From: Saksenaea vasiformis B4078
Taxonomy: Eukaryota > Mucoromycota > Mucoromycetes > Mucorales > Saksenaeaceae
Direction: 5' to 3'
DNA: 64,000 nucleotides
NCBI GenBank assembly: GCA_000697055.1
Contig: JNDT01002377.1
Span: 1-64,000, forward strand
Shown: piece by piece, positions 22,144 to 33,015 of the stretch
Numbering within the stretch: position 1 is the first letter of the stretch
Layout: every line of letters starts with the position of its first letter
Position numbers and translations under genes: made by a program
The notes under the pieces: generated by a model
What the model was told of the DNA's origin: nothing
Seen by the model: the letters and a program-made list of their open reading frames with translations, nothing else
Database searches by the model: none

Positions 22144-24657
22144 CCCGTTGGCCGTTTTCCGAACCAAGCACACCTATTGATTGCATGTCCATTGTGCTCT
22201 TGTCTGTAATCCTACAAGGTAAGATAGAACGGAGCCCTTTGTTATTGGTTATCACAGTCGTTACTTTGTAGCTGTCCTCCGAAAGTTTCAATCACAGATG
22301 ACTGAACGCTGAGGCAAATGATAATTGAAAATAACAGGTGGATTGAATTAGACGACTATCATGTACAGCCTGACGGAGACGTTATGATAGAAGGTTGAAG
22401 CAAGTAAAACATTAAAGAAAGTGGACCTGAACCTATCGACCGGTTAAGCAAATTGTTGTGTTACCAAAATGGCAAATGTGTTATTAATCGTGTTTGCAGA
22501 GATGTTAAAGGAAGGAGCAACTGACGACATTGAGAGGTATTAACCGATGCAAGCGAATACTAAAGGGACCGCGTTGCCTTTTTAAAGCGTCTGACGTTAT
22601 GTTTGTGGATGTGCGACATGGATTGGGTGATGGGACGTCGGTTTATGAAGACACTGTGTTTTTCCTTGCATAGCGTTGATGATCAGCGGAAAAGCCGTAG
22701 TAGTCATCGACGGATAGGGTTCCCTGTAAAGGAATTCCCTACATACAAGCTTTAGCCTGATCAGGATTAGATTAAACCTTGCCCAATCGATACGGATGAC
22801 GATCCATGGGAAACAAATGCAAATACGAAAAAGATCCCATCAGTGCCACTTTTGCGCATTGAGTTACTTGTATCGTTTTACCAAGAAAAGTAAAAAGATA
22901 AAAGCAGAGCTATATTTGTTCCTGCAGTGTAAAGTAAAAAGAAGGTAAAAAAGAAGGGATTCTTCAGTTTAAGGAAACGGCCCTATGACATTAAAAACCT
23001 TCAAACAGCTTCAATTCACATGGTAATGAGGTAAACAAACATGATAAAAGAAGAAAAAAATAGCTCTTCTTGTTAGGTATCATAAGAACGGAAAAGAAAA
23101 AGATTCTCCACCGTTACAGTATCTCGTTATGTGCAAAGAAAAGAAAATGTACAGTCATATGAACAAGAAAAAAAAGTTATAAAGAAAGCATAGAGGCAAA
23201 AACAAAAAAGAAAATATAAAACCCCACAAGGTCTGTTATGTACAAGTTATTCGTCGTCGTCGTCGTCGTTGTCGTATCATTTTTTTTACAAAGGAAGGGT
23301 GTGGAGGAACGGGAAGTTGGACTCGAAGATGGACGTTTATCTGGAATATCGACACCAAAATTCATGCCTGTAGAAGAGGTCGTGTTACTTTTTAATTTCA
23401 TTAGGTAACCATCCACTTACGCGAAGCGAGAGATATCGACACCACAGCAATGGCAGAAATTCATCATCGCGGCTGAACTGTTACCACGGGTAACGTCGTT
23501 GCTTGTTTTTATCATCATAGCGTTCGCCATGTTTTTTTTTCTTTTTTGGAAAAGAAGAGAAGAGGAAAGAAACGTTGGTACTCAATGGCGTTTTCTAGCG
23601 AACCATTTTTATAACCGTTGCATGTATGGCCTAAATGGGAATGCATTGGGACTTTCTGGACATGGCCTTCAAGGATTACCATATTCAGGCCCGGGACCGT
23701 CACCCAGGCCACCGCAAAAGCACATGATTTTTTTTTCTGTCAAAACGCTTCTTACTGACAGCAAAAGGATGAAACTCATAACTTTGAAAAAGGTAAAAAA
23801 CCAAGAGTATGACCATGCATAAAAAAAAAAAAGATAGCTCTATTTTACTGAAACGAGGACATCTGACGCAAAAAGGTAAGTTGCTTTGCCTTTCCTTTTT
23901 TCTCATTTTTCTCTCTCTCTCTCTATATATATATCTACGTGTTATCTGTATGTGGGTATGCGTATGTGTATGTGCGTATGCGTACATGTATGTGTGTGTG
24001 GTCACTGCGCGGGTTCCTTGTGTAGCTGCGGAGGATGATCCTAATCTAGTGCATTTCAAAGTATTCAAAGGAGGATATGCTTGGGGATGGAATAGGATGG
24101 AAGGGGAAAGAAAAAAGGGGAGAGAAGGAAGGACAGAGAACACCTGAGGTCGGCAGTGATACTTTGATTTCCGAACGTGTCCTATTTGGAAACTGGAAAA
24201 CAAATCAACTCGATGGCGTGCCTTGTCGGTGTTTCGTTACAAGGATTGTAAGGTGCAAAAACTACACATCAAACGTTTAAACCACCAGACGTAGAATGTA
24301 AGGTTTGACGTGATCCATTGGTGAAGTCGAGATGTTTCTGTACGACACATGACATGAATGGTAACAGTTTGATACGTTTAAAGCGACTAGAGGTATCTTC
24401 AGCTCCAACTTTCTTCTTGGTTGTGCAGATAATCGTAACATGGGATCCAAAAAGTATGCAAAAACGTTTTTTATTGGCTCATACGTTTCACAAAACAGAC
24501 TTACAGTGGGATAACAGCCAAGATGATAAAAGAACAACCTAAAATGGAACTTTAGTCCCTATTTGTTAATCTTGGACCCTGTTTCCTCTGAATACAAAAA
24601 TCAGAACAAAGCTTCCCAGTTCCGCCTTCTCTTCTTCTTATTCTCTTTGTTTTTCGC
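22144..24657. other. Gene-poor stretch with low-complexity tracts
   Basis: No gene could be built with confidence. A minus-strand segment 23180-23480 has a Cys-rich piece (MMNFCHCCGVDISRF) joined by a good donor/acceptor pair to a Ser/Thr-rich piece encoded partly by a GTC trinucleotide run at 23249-23275, which could be the 3' end of an unidentified gene. A dinucleotide tract lies at 23911-24000. Confidence 0.35.
23911..24000. repeat. Compound microsatellite (CT, TA, then GTATGY runs)
   Basis: A CT run, a TA run and then GTATGTG/CGTATG-type units follow each other without interruption. This is simple-sequence DNA and explains the odd open frames on both strands here. Confidence 0.85.
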
Positions 24658-26302
24658 ATGGGATCTGTCGTTTCAGGATTGGTTGCGTTAGGTGTCTCCT
24701 ATCTCTTATCCACAATCATGTCGGGTGTATTGTGGAGAGACAAAAGGGAAGATGGAACGCCGAAAGAGCCATGGCCGCCAAGTCCGCCGGAAGCATCCTT
24801 TTATTGGAACCATCTCGAGAACTTTCAAGACGAAACCTATAAAGCATTTACACGCTGGACAAGCTCACTGGGCCAATTGTTCTCCGTTAAACTAGGTCAA
24901 AAACGAATTGTGGTCCTTAATTCTCCCCAACTGGTTCGCCAAGCCTACATTGAACTCGATCAATACAATTCAGCTCGTGGTCCTTCCGATGCAGTCGAAA
25001 CCGTCATGACAGATACAGGTATGTGAACAATGAAAACAAAGAAACAAGGGGTGCATAGGAAACTCAATGAAGCGTAAAAAAAAAGGCAAAACAGTTTTTA
25101 CTGCCCCTTTTGATAAGTACTGGAACCGTTTACGTCGTGCCATCTTTTTGGTGATGGGAGGAGATTATGTGGACCAGTTCCATACATTGTTCCAGTCACA
25201 GTCAGATAAGCTATGCACGGGCATCGATCTGGCAGCCAACGATCGTCATGCCGAGATCAAAGAAAAAAGCGTGCGGCTCGATGCTGATCATCTGCGCCAG
25301 CTCATTGACATGATTGCATTGGACACATCGCTGGTGATTGTGACCGGTCATAATGCTGATCCGGCGGTCATGTTGACCATTGCACAAAAAGTGAAGGAAG
25401 TCAAAGCCCTGCAGTCCTCCAAATGGATCCGCTATAGCCAGTTCTCACCTATCGCAAAATCCCTCAATGCCGTCTACAAGATCGCGACGAACAACAAGGA
25501 TAGTATCCGCCTTCGCGACGCGTTTTTGGAACTGTTTATCGACTGGTACCCTGAAACACATGACGCAACCTCGGTCGGTGCCAGCATGCTTGAGATTAAT
25601 CCCTCAAAATACGATGCTGAACCTCAGCAATTGGCCAAGGATGAGATCTTGATGAATCTGGTGCACTTGTCGTTACACAGCTACACATATTTGGCCGCTG
25701 CATTATTCTCTCTGATCCAACGTTTAGCGACGAATCCCGATTGGCAAGCTAAGCTACATCAGCAGGTCACGACGGAAAAGGAATGGCCCTTCGTCGATGC
25801 CTTTGTCAAGGAATCATTGCGCATGGATCCCCCAAGCCGCTTGATTTCCCACGCTGCGCGTGCAGACCACGATCTGGTGCATAACGGAATCAAGTACAGA
25901 GTCGATGTCGGAACGGAACTAGTGTCCAACTTGGATGCCATCCATTTCGACGAAACCTTTTACCGCGATCCTCATACATTTGATCCTAGCCGATTCCTGA
26001 AATCAGAAAAGAAGACCGTCTCGCTGCTGGACTCAGATGAAACGATCGAAATGAATCGAAAAACAAACAAAGGGAAGGTATTTGCAAAGGATCATATGGC
26101 GTTTGGGGCAGGACGCCGGGTATGTCAAGGAAGAAAGGCAAGCGAACGCATGTTGGCTGCTGTCTTGGCCCGTATTGTCACCCTGTACGAACTGAAGGGA
26201 GGCGATTCGCAGACAAAGATCGAACATGTATCGGGCATCTGGTCCTGGACTGGCTATACGGAGACAAAAGGAGCAGAGATTGAATTTTCAAAACGTGCTT
26301 AA
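24658..26302 (+). CDS. Cytochrome P450 monooxygenase
   Basis: Haem-thiolate oxygenase probably anchored in the ER by an N-terminal hydrophobic helix (residues ~5-25, LVALGVSYLLSTIMSGV). Exons 24658-25018 and 25095-26302 give 522 residues, usual for the family. Seen motifs: the ExxR helix as KESLR, a WNRLRR C-helix, a FDPSRF stretch in place of the PERF motif, and the haem-binding loop FGAGRRVCQG with the axial cysteine. The I-helix lacks the common AGxDT motif; the equivalent stretch reads LSLHSYTYLAAALF, so the oxygen-activating threonine is at best displaced. Substrate and CYP family cannot be told from sequence alone. The ATG chosen is the first in frame and precedes the membrane anchor directly. 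Confidence 0.93.
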
Positions 26303-26505
26303 TGTTTCTTGTTTTGTTTTCTCGTTGTTATTATACCTACGTACGTTAATCGTCCCTTTTTTTTTTAAGACTTATTCAGTTGACCGAGTTTTCGTTTTGC
26401 TTTATTAATGTTAAAAAGCCATAAAAAATTTATAACCGTTACGGTACGCTAAGGACTGACGTTCAATAGCGTTAGGGGAAAGGTGAGATATGTGCTATTT
26501 ATCAT

Positions 26506-26849
26506 CTAGCTGACAACATCAAGATTAAAGCGCTCGTCGTAGAGCTTCCATTGAGAAAAGAGACATGCAAGTCTGCAGCGGCGATCTTGATAACACTGAT
26601 GGGTGTTTTGTCCACTGCAAAAGGAAAAATAGATGTTATAGATAAATAAAACTGAGCCAAATACATACTTGTGCTAGATACATTTTCTTTACGATGATTT
26701 TCACTGTTGCAATCGGTTATCTCCGCAACTTGGGCTGCGGAAACAGAAGCTTTACATACATAATAACAGTACGGGTAAAACTTACATTGCACAATACGGA
26801 AGATGGCTTCCATAGGTAAGCTTGATACATAGTTATATTTTGACGGCAT
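26506..26849 (-). CDS. Short F-box-like protein
   Basis: A three-exon model (26786-26849, 26682-26734, 26506-26595) joins in phase to a 68-residue protein. It begins MPSKYNYVSSLPMEAIFRIVQ, which matches the first half of an F-box, and ends with DRRCRLACLFSQWKLYDERF, which resembles the second half. F-box proteins recruit targets to SCF ubiquitin ligases via Skp1. This one has no substrate-binding repeats after the box, so it is either a truncated relic or a very short member of the large F-box families common in these fungi. The last two splice sites were chosen because they give the F-box-like frame; other choices are possible. Confidence 0.4.
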
Positions 26850-26880
26850 TTTGGGTGGTCGTCTTTTCTTAAGGGAATAC

Positions 26881-27099
26881 ATGATGGAGAAGAGGATCCA
26901 TCATAGCTGCTGTCTGAATTCAATAATCGACCTACCCAACAACAGCAATAGCAACGACTCTCAGCGATCTCAGTTCAACGGGCAAGCATGGCAAGAACTC
27001 AAAAACTATGCATATGTATCACGCTCGATGCCTGGGTCACCCGCTTCTTTCGAGGAAAACCTCAAGCAAATTGAGGAGGTATGTGTTCTAGCTCATTAA
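26881..27099 (+). CDS. Small open frame, possible first exon of unknown gene
   Basis: ATG-initiated frame of 72 residues with an ordinary protein-like composition in its second half (GQAWQELKNYAYVSRSMPGSPASFEENLKQIEE in overlapping parts). It is divergent from the F-box-like gene, 31 bp away. A donor GTATGT follows IEE at 27079. The next in-phase acceptor (27107) would leave an intron of only 29 nt, too short for this genome, so the downstream part is unresolved. Function unknown. Confidence 0.25.
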   Translation: MMEKRIHHSCCLNSIIDLPNNSNSNDSQRSQFNGQAWQELKNYAYVSRSMPGSPASFEENLKQIEEVCVLAH

Positions 27100-27689
27100 T
27101 TTTTCAGCGTTATATTAATATTTTACCTTTGGGTCGCGAACAAAGACCAGGGACGAGCGTACCGATTGAGTCTGAGTATGCTTGCGGACAGTGCACGAGC
27201 CATACCTTGAAATATATATCCATATGTGAGTTGGATTGTTTTCATTGATAGATAACAATGGTACAAACACCTGACATTTGAATCCTTGATACTCAGAGTC
27301 TGTGCCTAATCACAATAGAGAACTCAATCCTCCATGCGGATCCAATGAAATGCACCGAACAGGATTACCTTAGGCGAGAATGGATTTGTACTTCTCCTTG
27401 ACCAGCTTGTCCTGGTTCGATGCACGCCGCTAAGAGTTTTCATGCCGTAGTCTCTGTTCTCTTCCTGTTTTCTGTCTGCGTGAGTTATTCCCGTGGCGTT
27501 TCCGGTTCTCCAGGCAACTCAAAGAAAGACCACCTTTAGCTTTACCTATTACCGAATGTTAGTAGAAATCAGAAATACATGGTCTCTCTTGTATGAACGA
27601 AAACTCTGTGACCTTGGATGGAGCAATATGCCAAATGGCGCGTGCTCATTTCACCATCTACCTTCCCAATAAATTCCCCCAATTTTCAC
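27100..27689. other. Intergenic, nothing firm
   Basis: An open stretch 27108-27248 could be a second exon of the small frame at 26881 (contains CGQCTSHTLKYI), but the intron would be abnormally short. Otherwise no feature was recognised. Confidence 0.3.
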
Positions 27690-27905
27690 CTATGCTTTAC
27701 GCTACTCTAATCAAGTTTTGCGTCCAGAAGGAACCAATCTTGCCCTGAAAAGAAAACGAGCGTACGTAGTTAGTATGTCAGTTATGGCATAAAGGGCATT
27801 TATTCATTTATTGCTTACAGGAAGCTGGTCCCTCCCATGGACGCAAAATTTATTGGAGTGACATATAACATATTTCATCGTTAGTAAGTCATGGAATCGG
27901 ATAAC
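27690..27905. repeat. Palindromic ~200 bp fragment of the dispersed repeat
   Basis: Left end TTTACGCTACTCTAATCAAG then TTTTGCGTCC; right end GGACGCAAAATTTATTGGAG then TGACATATAA, which is the inverse complement of the left with few changes, followed by CGTTAGTAAG as in copy D. This is the terminal palindromic module of the family at 419-1005 standing alone, the form expected of a miniature inverted-repeat element. Confidence 0.7.
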
Positions 27906-28061
27906 ATAAAAAGACATAATTCAAAGCGCAGAGTTTACTTCAAATAGACGGAAAATCCTGTAAGCTCCCAGTGACTTGCGGTAGGCATTGATTATGTTCG
28001 ATGTCCGATTCAACTGCCTTCCTGTCTCAACCTGTAAAAGAAAGAAGAAAAAAGCACACAC

Positions 28062-29593
28062 ATGGCCGATTCATCCGTTGAAGCGCCTAACAATCTAGAT
28101 TTTGAATCTTACATCAACAATTACAGAGGCAGGCTTTTTGTTTGCAGCCGTGAAACTTTTATTTACCAAGGAAAACGATCTCTCTACTTTAGGCTATACG
28201 CGCATCGGTAGAGCACTGTTTATAGCGCAGCATTGTCCCAGTCTCGAGATTGAGGCATACAAATTTGCTATCGCAGAAATAAAGGCAACAACCAAGGATG
28301 TCAAGAAGTACACGACTTCCGTTGAACGTTTGAATAACGCTCTGCGAAAGCGAGACCTGGCGCCCATGGAACCTGATCAAGAATGGGTGTCCGCCACGCG
28401 GAAGACAGTCAAAGCAACGTTGGAACAGCTTGATGCCGAACTCAAGAGCTACAAAAATAGTCTAGTAAAAGAGAGCATTCGGGTAAGTAATGCTAAGGGA
28501 GAAGGCCGAGAGCATGACATGGAAGTTTGCTATGTAGGTGGCGCAAACCAACTTTGGCAACTTTTATTTCGCCTGTGGCGATTTGACTTGCGCTATGAAG
28601 AGCTATCTACGCACCCGTGATTACTGCGCTACGAGTCAACATGTACTGGAAATGTGTTTTAATATGATCAAGGTTTGAACAGATGCGGAAAAGACAAAGC
28701 ATGACACCTTGTTTCTTGATTCCAGGTCAACTTGGCAGAAGGCAATTTCTCCCATGTGCAAACCTACATAGCTCGTGCAGAAGCGACCCCTAACATACCC
28801 AACAAAGCGTCAACATTGGCCAAGCTCAAGTGTTGTCAGGCATTAGCTCTATTAGTTGGCAGCGAACAAAAGGAATACAAGGCCATCGCAAATGCACTTA
28901 CCCAGATCGCATTTGACGCTCAGATCAACGAGTTCTTGTCGCCTAACGACGTCGCGGTCTATGGTGGTCTCTGTGCACTTGCTTCCTATGACAGACGACA
29001 ACTTCGAGAACTTACAAGCAATAACGCTGCTTTCAAGAGTTATCTAGAGCTCGAACCACAGATTCGCGAGATGATAAGCAACTTTTATCAGTCCAAATAC
29101 GCAGCATGCTTAGCGTTACTGGATGAATATCGGGTAAGTGTACCGAGAGCTAGCTCCTATTGCTGACAGAACGGTCCTACAGAATGATCTGAAACTAGAC
29201 ATGTATCTTTCTTCACATGTCGATTCACTTATCCACCAGATCCGTGAAAAGGCTATGATACAGTACTGCATTCCTTATTCCTCGGTGGATATGTATCGTA
29301 TGGCCTCAGCCTTTCATATTAGCGTGGATGAGCTTGAGAACGATCTTTTGTCGCTGATCGGTGGTGATCATGGTAAAATTGCGGCACGCATTGACAGTAA
29401 TCGGAAGGTATACGCATAATCTAGATGGTTCGCAGAGCTAACAACAATCTGCTAGGTGCTCTGCACAAAACAACGAGAACTAAGACATCAAGTATTCAAG
29501 CAATCGCTTGCTGCAGGCGATTCATATGAGAAATCAGCAAAAGCACTGATGCTTCGGTTAAATTTGCTCAAAGCAGATATGATTGTTAGATAA
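28062..29593 (+). CDS. csn1: COP9 signalosome subunit 1
   Basis: Scaffold subunit of the COP9 signalosome, which removes Nedd8 from cullins. Six exons (28062-28128, 28193-28482, 28538-28672, 28726-29133, 29183-29407, 29456-29593) give 420 residues. Conserved blocks: FESYINNY, TRIGRALFIAQHCPSLE, LDAELKSYKNSLVKESIR, FACGDL, RDYCATSQHV, a long TPR-like helical repeat region, SPNDVAVYGGLCALA, then the PCI domain from ELEPQIREMISNFY to the winged helix (IQYCIPYSSVDMYRMASAF). The ending KALMLRLNLLKADM is the family's C-terminal helix. Intron 1 must use a GC donor (GAG|GCAGGC, 28129) to join NYR to GYTRIG in phase. The gene converges with the Sel1 gene, leaving ~200 bp between stops. Confidence 0.93.
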
Positions 29594-29797
29594 AGAGAAA
29601 AGAAAGAAACGAATGAATTGCCAAGTAGTAGTGTTTCGTCCATGTATATTTGATTGGTGGAAAAGAAAAGGTGTAATGCAACTTTATAAACTAATGCCAA
29701 TTCCTTCGTGACGCGCTGTTCTTCACGACAGACGCATCACAAACTGTGATAGGCGTGTGATGTGGAATAGTATTCAGGAAGTGTATCATTATTGTCT

Positions 29798-31441
29798 TTA
29801 CTTTGGTTTATCATATTTACTCTTGTGTATCCAACTGTTTCCCATAATAGAGTGACCTTGTTTCTCAGCCATGCGATAGTATTTGGCAGCCATGTACAGA
29901 TCCTTTTTCACGCCATGTCCATGATAATAGCAGTGTCCCAAGTCATTCTGAGCATCGGCATCACCCAGATCAGCAGCAATCTTGAAAAAATAGACTGCTG
30001 TTTCTTTGTTCTTTTTGCACTATAAACATAGCCAAATCAGTCTGCGCCTAAGGTAAGAATCATTGATGTTATACTTACACCCCAGCCGTGACGGAATGAC
30101 ACACCCAGTTCGTAGATGGCCATGATAAGTTCACCTTTGGATGCTGATGTATTTACAGCGTTTGAAAAATTATTCAAATCCATCACAGCATGTTCTGCCG
30201 CCTTTTGAAGATATTGGAAAGCTAGATGTTCGTTTCGTTTACAGCCCTAAAAGGCGGAAAGCGTCGGTATCAGTATCGTGATTGAACTGGATGTTAATTG
30301 AACTTACCCATCCGTGGCGTAAGGACACGCCGTATAAGAACATACCCATGGGGAAGTCTTGGATGGCAGCTTGACGGAAGAGGTCTGTTGCCTTCTCCAA
30401 TTGACCAGTCTCATGGAATTTGATTCCTTGATGAACGAGTGCCTCGGCTTCTGAACCGGGGAGCAGGGATTGCTTTTTGTGAGCACCACTTTTATCCTTC
30501 TTCGCTGGAGAAAGAGGAGAAGAGACCGAAGGTGATAACGTGTGATTTGGAGAGGGTGTGAGAGGTGAGACGGTAAGAGGCGAGGGTGAGGTGCCACTAC
30601 GTGACGAAGCTGGGGTCAACGAGCCAGGTGTGGTGAGAAAGGGAGAATCCTGCATTGAAGACGATCGTGGCGTGGGTACCACCACGTGTCGATTGGGCGA
30701 CGAAACGGAGCGTACAGGTGTAGGGGGTATAACCAGCGGCGGCAACGGTTGTGGGTGCTGACGACTGGAAGCAGGTTTTGGGGAGGATGAATTCTTCTTG
30801 TTGGGAGGGGATTGCAACGCAAAGGTGTTGGTGTGTTCTACGGTGGCAACAGCAGGCTTGAGTTCGACTAATGAAGCGTGATGCATCTGTACAGGCCACT
30901 CAAAATGCTGCAAGCGCGATTTGACGGGTGTGGGTGGAGACATGGTCCGTATCTGTGGGTCCGTAGGATTGCTGTTGGAAGTAGGCGAAGTGGCGTGATC
31001 TGGCGTAAGGTAATCAGCGCCATATATACTTTGCGGTTTGACAGGTGTATGGACCATCGTAGAGACATTGGGCTCTGTGAAAAAAAAAAAAAATTGAATA
31101 TCAATGGATAAATCCGTTTCATCATGTTACCAATATAAGTCTCGCGAGAAATACCGGCCGGTCGCTCTACAGTGATCGGATCAACAAGTGATTCGCGTCC
31201 ATAAAACGTATCATAATAATGCGAATCATGATGGTAGGACTAAATTTTTTTATTACTTTTTTTAGTTTTCCATGCGAAAGCCGGCTGTTTTCTTTTCTCA
31301 CCTCTTGATATTGCGATGCGTGCTCATGATGCTGTCTATTATTATATCTATCCATGGACTAGAAAACCAAAGAGATTAGTACCTATCCTTTTTGGTTCCC
31401 TTAGCGACCGGACTTACAGGTGACTCATGGTATGAAGCCAT
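29798..31441 (-). CDS. Sel1-repeat protein (Dsf2/Nif1-like)
   Basis: Six exons (31418-31441, 31302-31358, 31131-31239, 30308-31074, 30079-30246, 29798-30019) give 448 residues. The N-terminal two thirds is disordered, rich in Ser/Pro/Thr with repeated TP and SP sites (PPTPVKS, PTPVRS, TPGSLTP) that look like targets of proline-directed kinases. The C-terminus carries Sel1-type TPR repeats: EALVHQGIKFHETGQLEKA, GMFLYGVSLRHGWGCKRN, AIYELGVSFRHGWGCKKN and AQNDLGHCYYHGHGVKKD. This order (disordered N-terminus, Sel1 tail) fits the yeast Dsf2 and fission-yeast Nif1 group linked to cell-cycle kinases, but Sel1 proteins are diverse and the assignment is by architecture only. Confidence 0.85.
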
Positions 31442-32469
31442 GGCGGGGATGATTCTATTTCGGTGGTGCGGATCAGCCCAGTGAACAAAACCTTCAGGTG
31501 CATTACTCACCTTGAATTGGGAGTTACAAAGTTGAATGAGTTTGCAGCAGGTTGTTCAGTCTTCGGTTGCTCATGGTGACCAAAGTGTAGTTTTTTAAAC
31601 ATAATGGGAAATTATAATGTTGTTAGATTAGGGTGCATGACAGAACGGGGAAAAAGGAAAAAAAAATTCTAATAAACGAAAGGTAGGAGAGAGGGGAACA
31701 AAAAAGCAGAAACTTGAGTAGGAGAAAGAAAATCAAATATCATGGTGTTCCTGCGGGGGATTTGCGCTTAAAGCTTATGATCCTGAGGTTCAACAGCCTT
31801 TTCGGGCTTAGTGTAATGACGATTTCTATGCGAATATACCGATCAGTCTGTCTGCTATACCTGTTTTCGCCTCTCTGTGGGTCTCAACTTTCTATTGCAA
31901 GGTCTAGGACAGGCGCCAAGTGTGAAAATAAGTTTATTACAAGGTGAACAAAGGCATTGTTAGAGTTGATTTGGGTATAGTCATGCCTGTTGGACAAGGC
32001 AATAAAGTAACATTTATTGCCTAGTCCATTGATGGTATAAGAGAAGGATCGCTCTTGTCTGTGCTGTCTCATCAGAGTTTAATTTTATCACCTTTTATAA
32101 ATAGCAACAGCTCATTCTTTATGAGCCACCTTTTTTTCCTCTTCAATTTGTTTGTGCAATAGTTCTTCCCTCTACCTATTTTGCACGCATATATGTAGAA
32201 AGAGACAGAGGAAAGAAGAAAGGAAGAAAATGAATGAAATCACGCATTTGCACCCATGATCCTTTTTTTGGACACCAAGAACAAGGAGCAATGTAGGTGG
32301 TAAGACAAAAATAGGCACCACGAAACTCAGATCGAGACAATTTTGGACGTTTTGAGCAACACAATTCAGATTCAATAAAAAAAAAAGTTCAGGCACCTGC
32401 TTACCATTTATTGAAAGGAATTTTACGCTAATCTACACGATTGTGCATCTGTGGAGGAAGCCAATCTGC
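31442..32469. other. Upstream region of the Sel1 gene
   Basis: Contains purine-rich tracts (31640-31730 and 32200-32235) and no recognised gene. The open frames here are short or low-complexity. Confidence 0.4.
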
Positions 32470-33015
32470 GCTAGTGAAGGATGGAATATGCGGGCATTAC
32501 TACATGAATTGGCGACAAGTTAATAGTTATTACATCAACGTTTTCCCCCCCGATGGACACAAAATTCATATAGAGTAGCATAAAATTACATTCATGGTTA
32601 GTAAGTGGATCAAAAAAACTTGGGTGTCATTTTTACTTTTCCCCCGAAAGAAAAGTCCGCCAGCGGCGGAAATTGACCCTGCAGCATGGCTGGGTGGGAG
32701 CGACATAGAAGAAATCTGGCAGCACAGGCCAGTGGTAAATGATATGCACTGCAGAGGACTTAAAGCGATGAAACGTATGGCGTTCTATTGCAAAAAATGA
32801 ATGATGCTGAATGTGTGACCACACGCACCTACTGGAATGAGGGTGAAAAACGCCATCATAGCCAAAACGGTTCGAGACAGAGGCTTTGCAAGCTGAATGG
32901 TAGACGAAATAGACATGAGTAATCCTGAATGTGCATCCCATCAAAATTACATATCGGAGATGTGAGAAAAAGGCAGAGCCGAGGTAAAAAAAAATTTATG
33001 CGTCCCGGTAAGTAA
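32470..33015 (-). repeat. Dispersed repeat, full inverted copy D
   Basis: On the minus strand it follows copy C nearly throughout: ACTTACCGGGACGCATAAAT, ACATCTCCG, GTCTCGAACCGTTTTGGC, TTTTTTGCAATAGAACGCC, TCGCTTTAAGTCCTCTGCAG, ACTTACTAACCATGAATG, TTTTATGCTACTCT, AATTTTGTGTCCA and finally CCCGCATATTC. It has no coding capacity of its own; the plus-strand frame at 32594-32800 is a by-product. Confidence 0.75.

Noticed and set aside
23177..23416. Threonine-run frame from a GTC repeat
   Set aside because: The poly-Thr is simple-sequence DNA. A Cys-rich exon next to it is suggestive, but the gene could not be completed.
27108..27248. Open stretch with CGQCTSHTLK as second exon of the 26881 frame
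   Set aside because: It would need a 29-nt intron, shorter than any other in the window.
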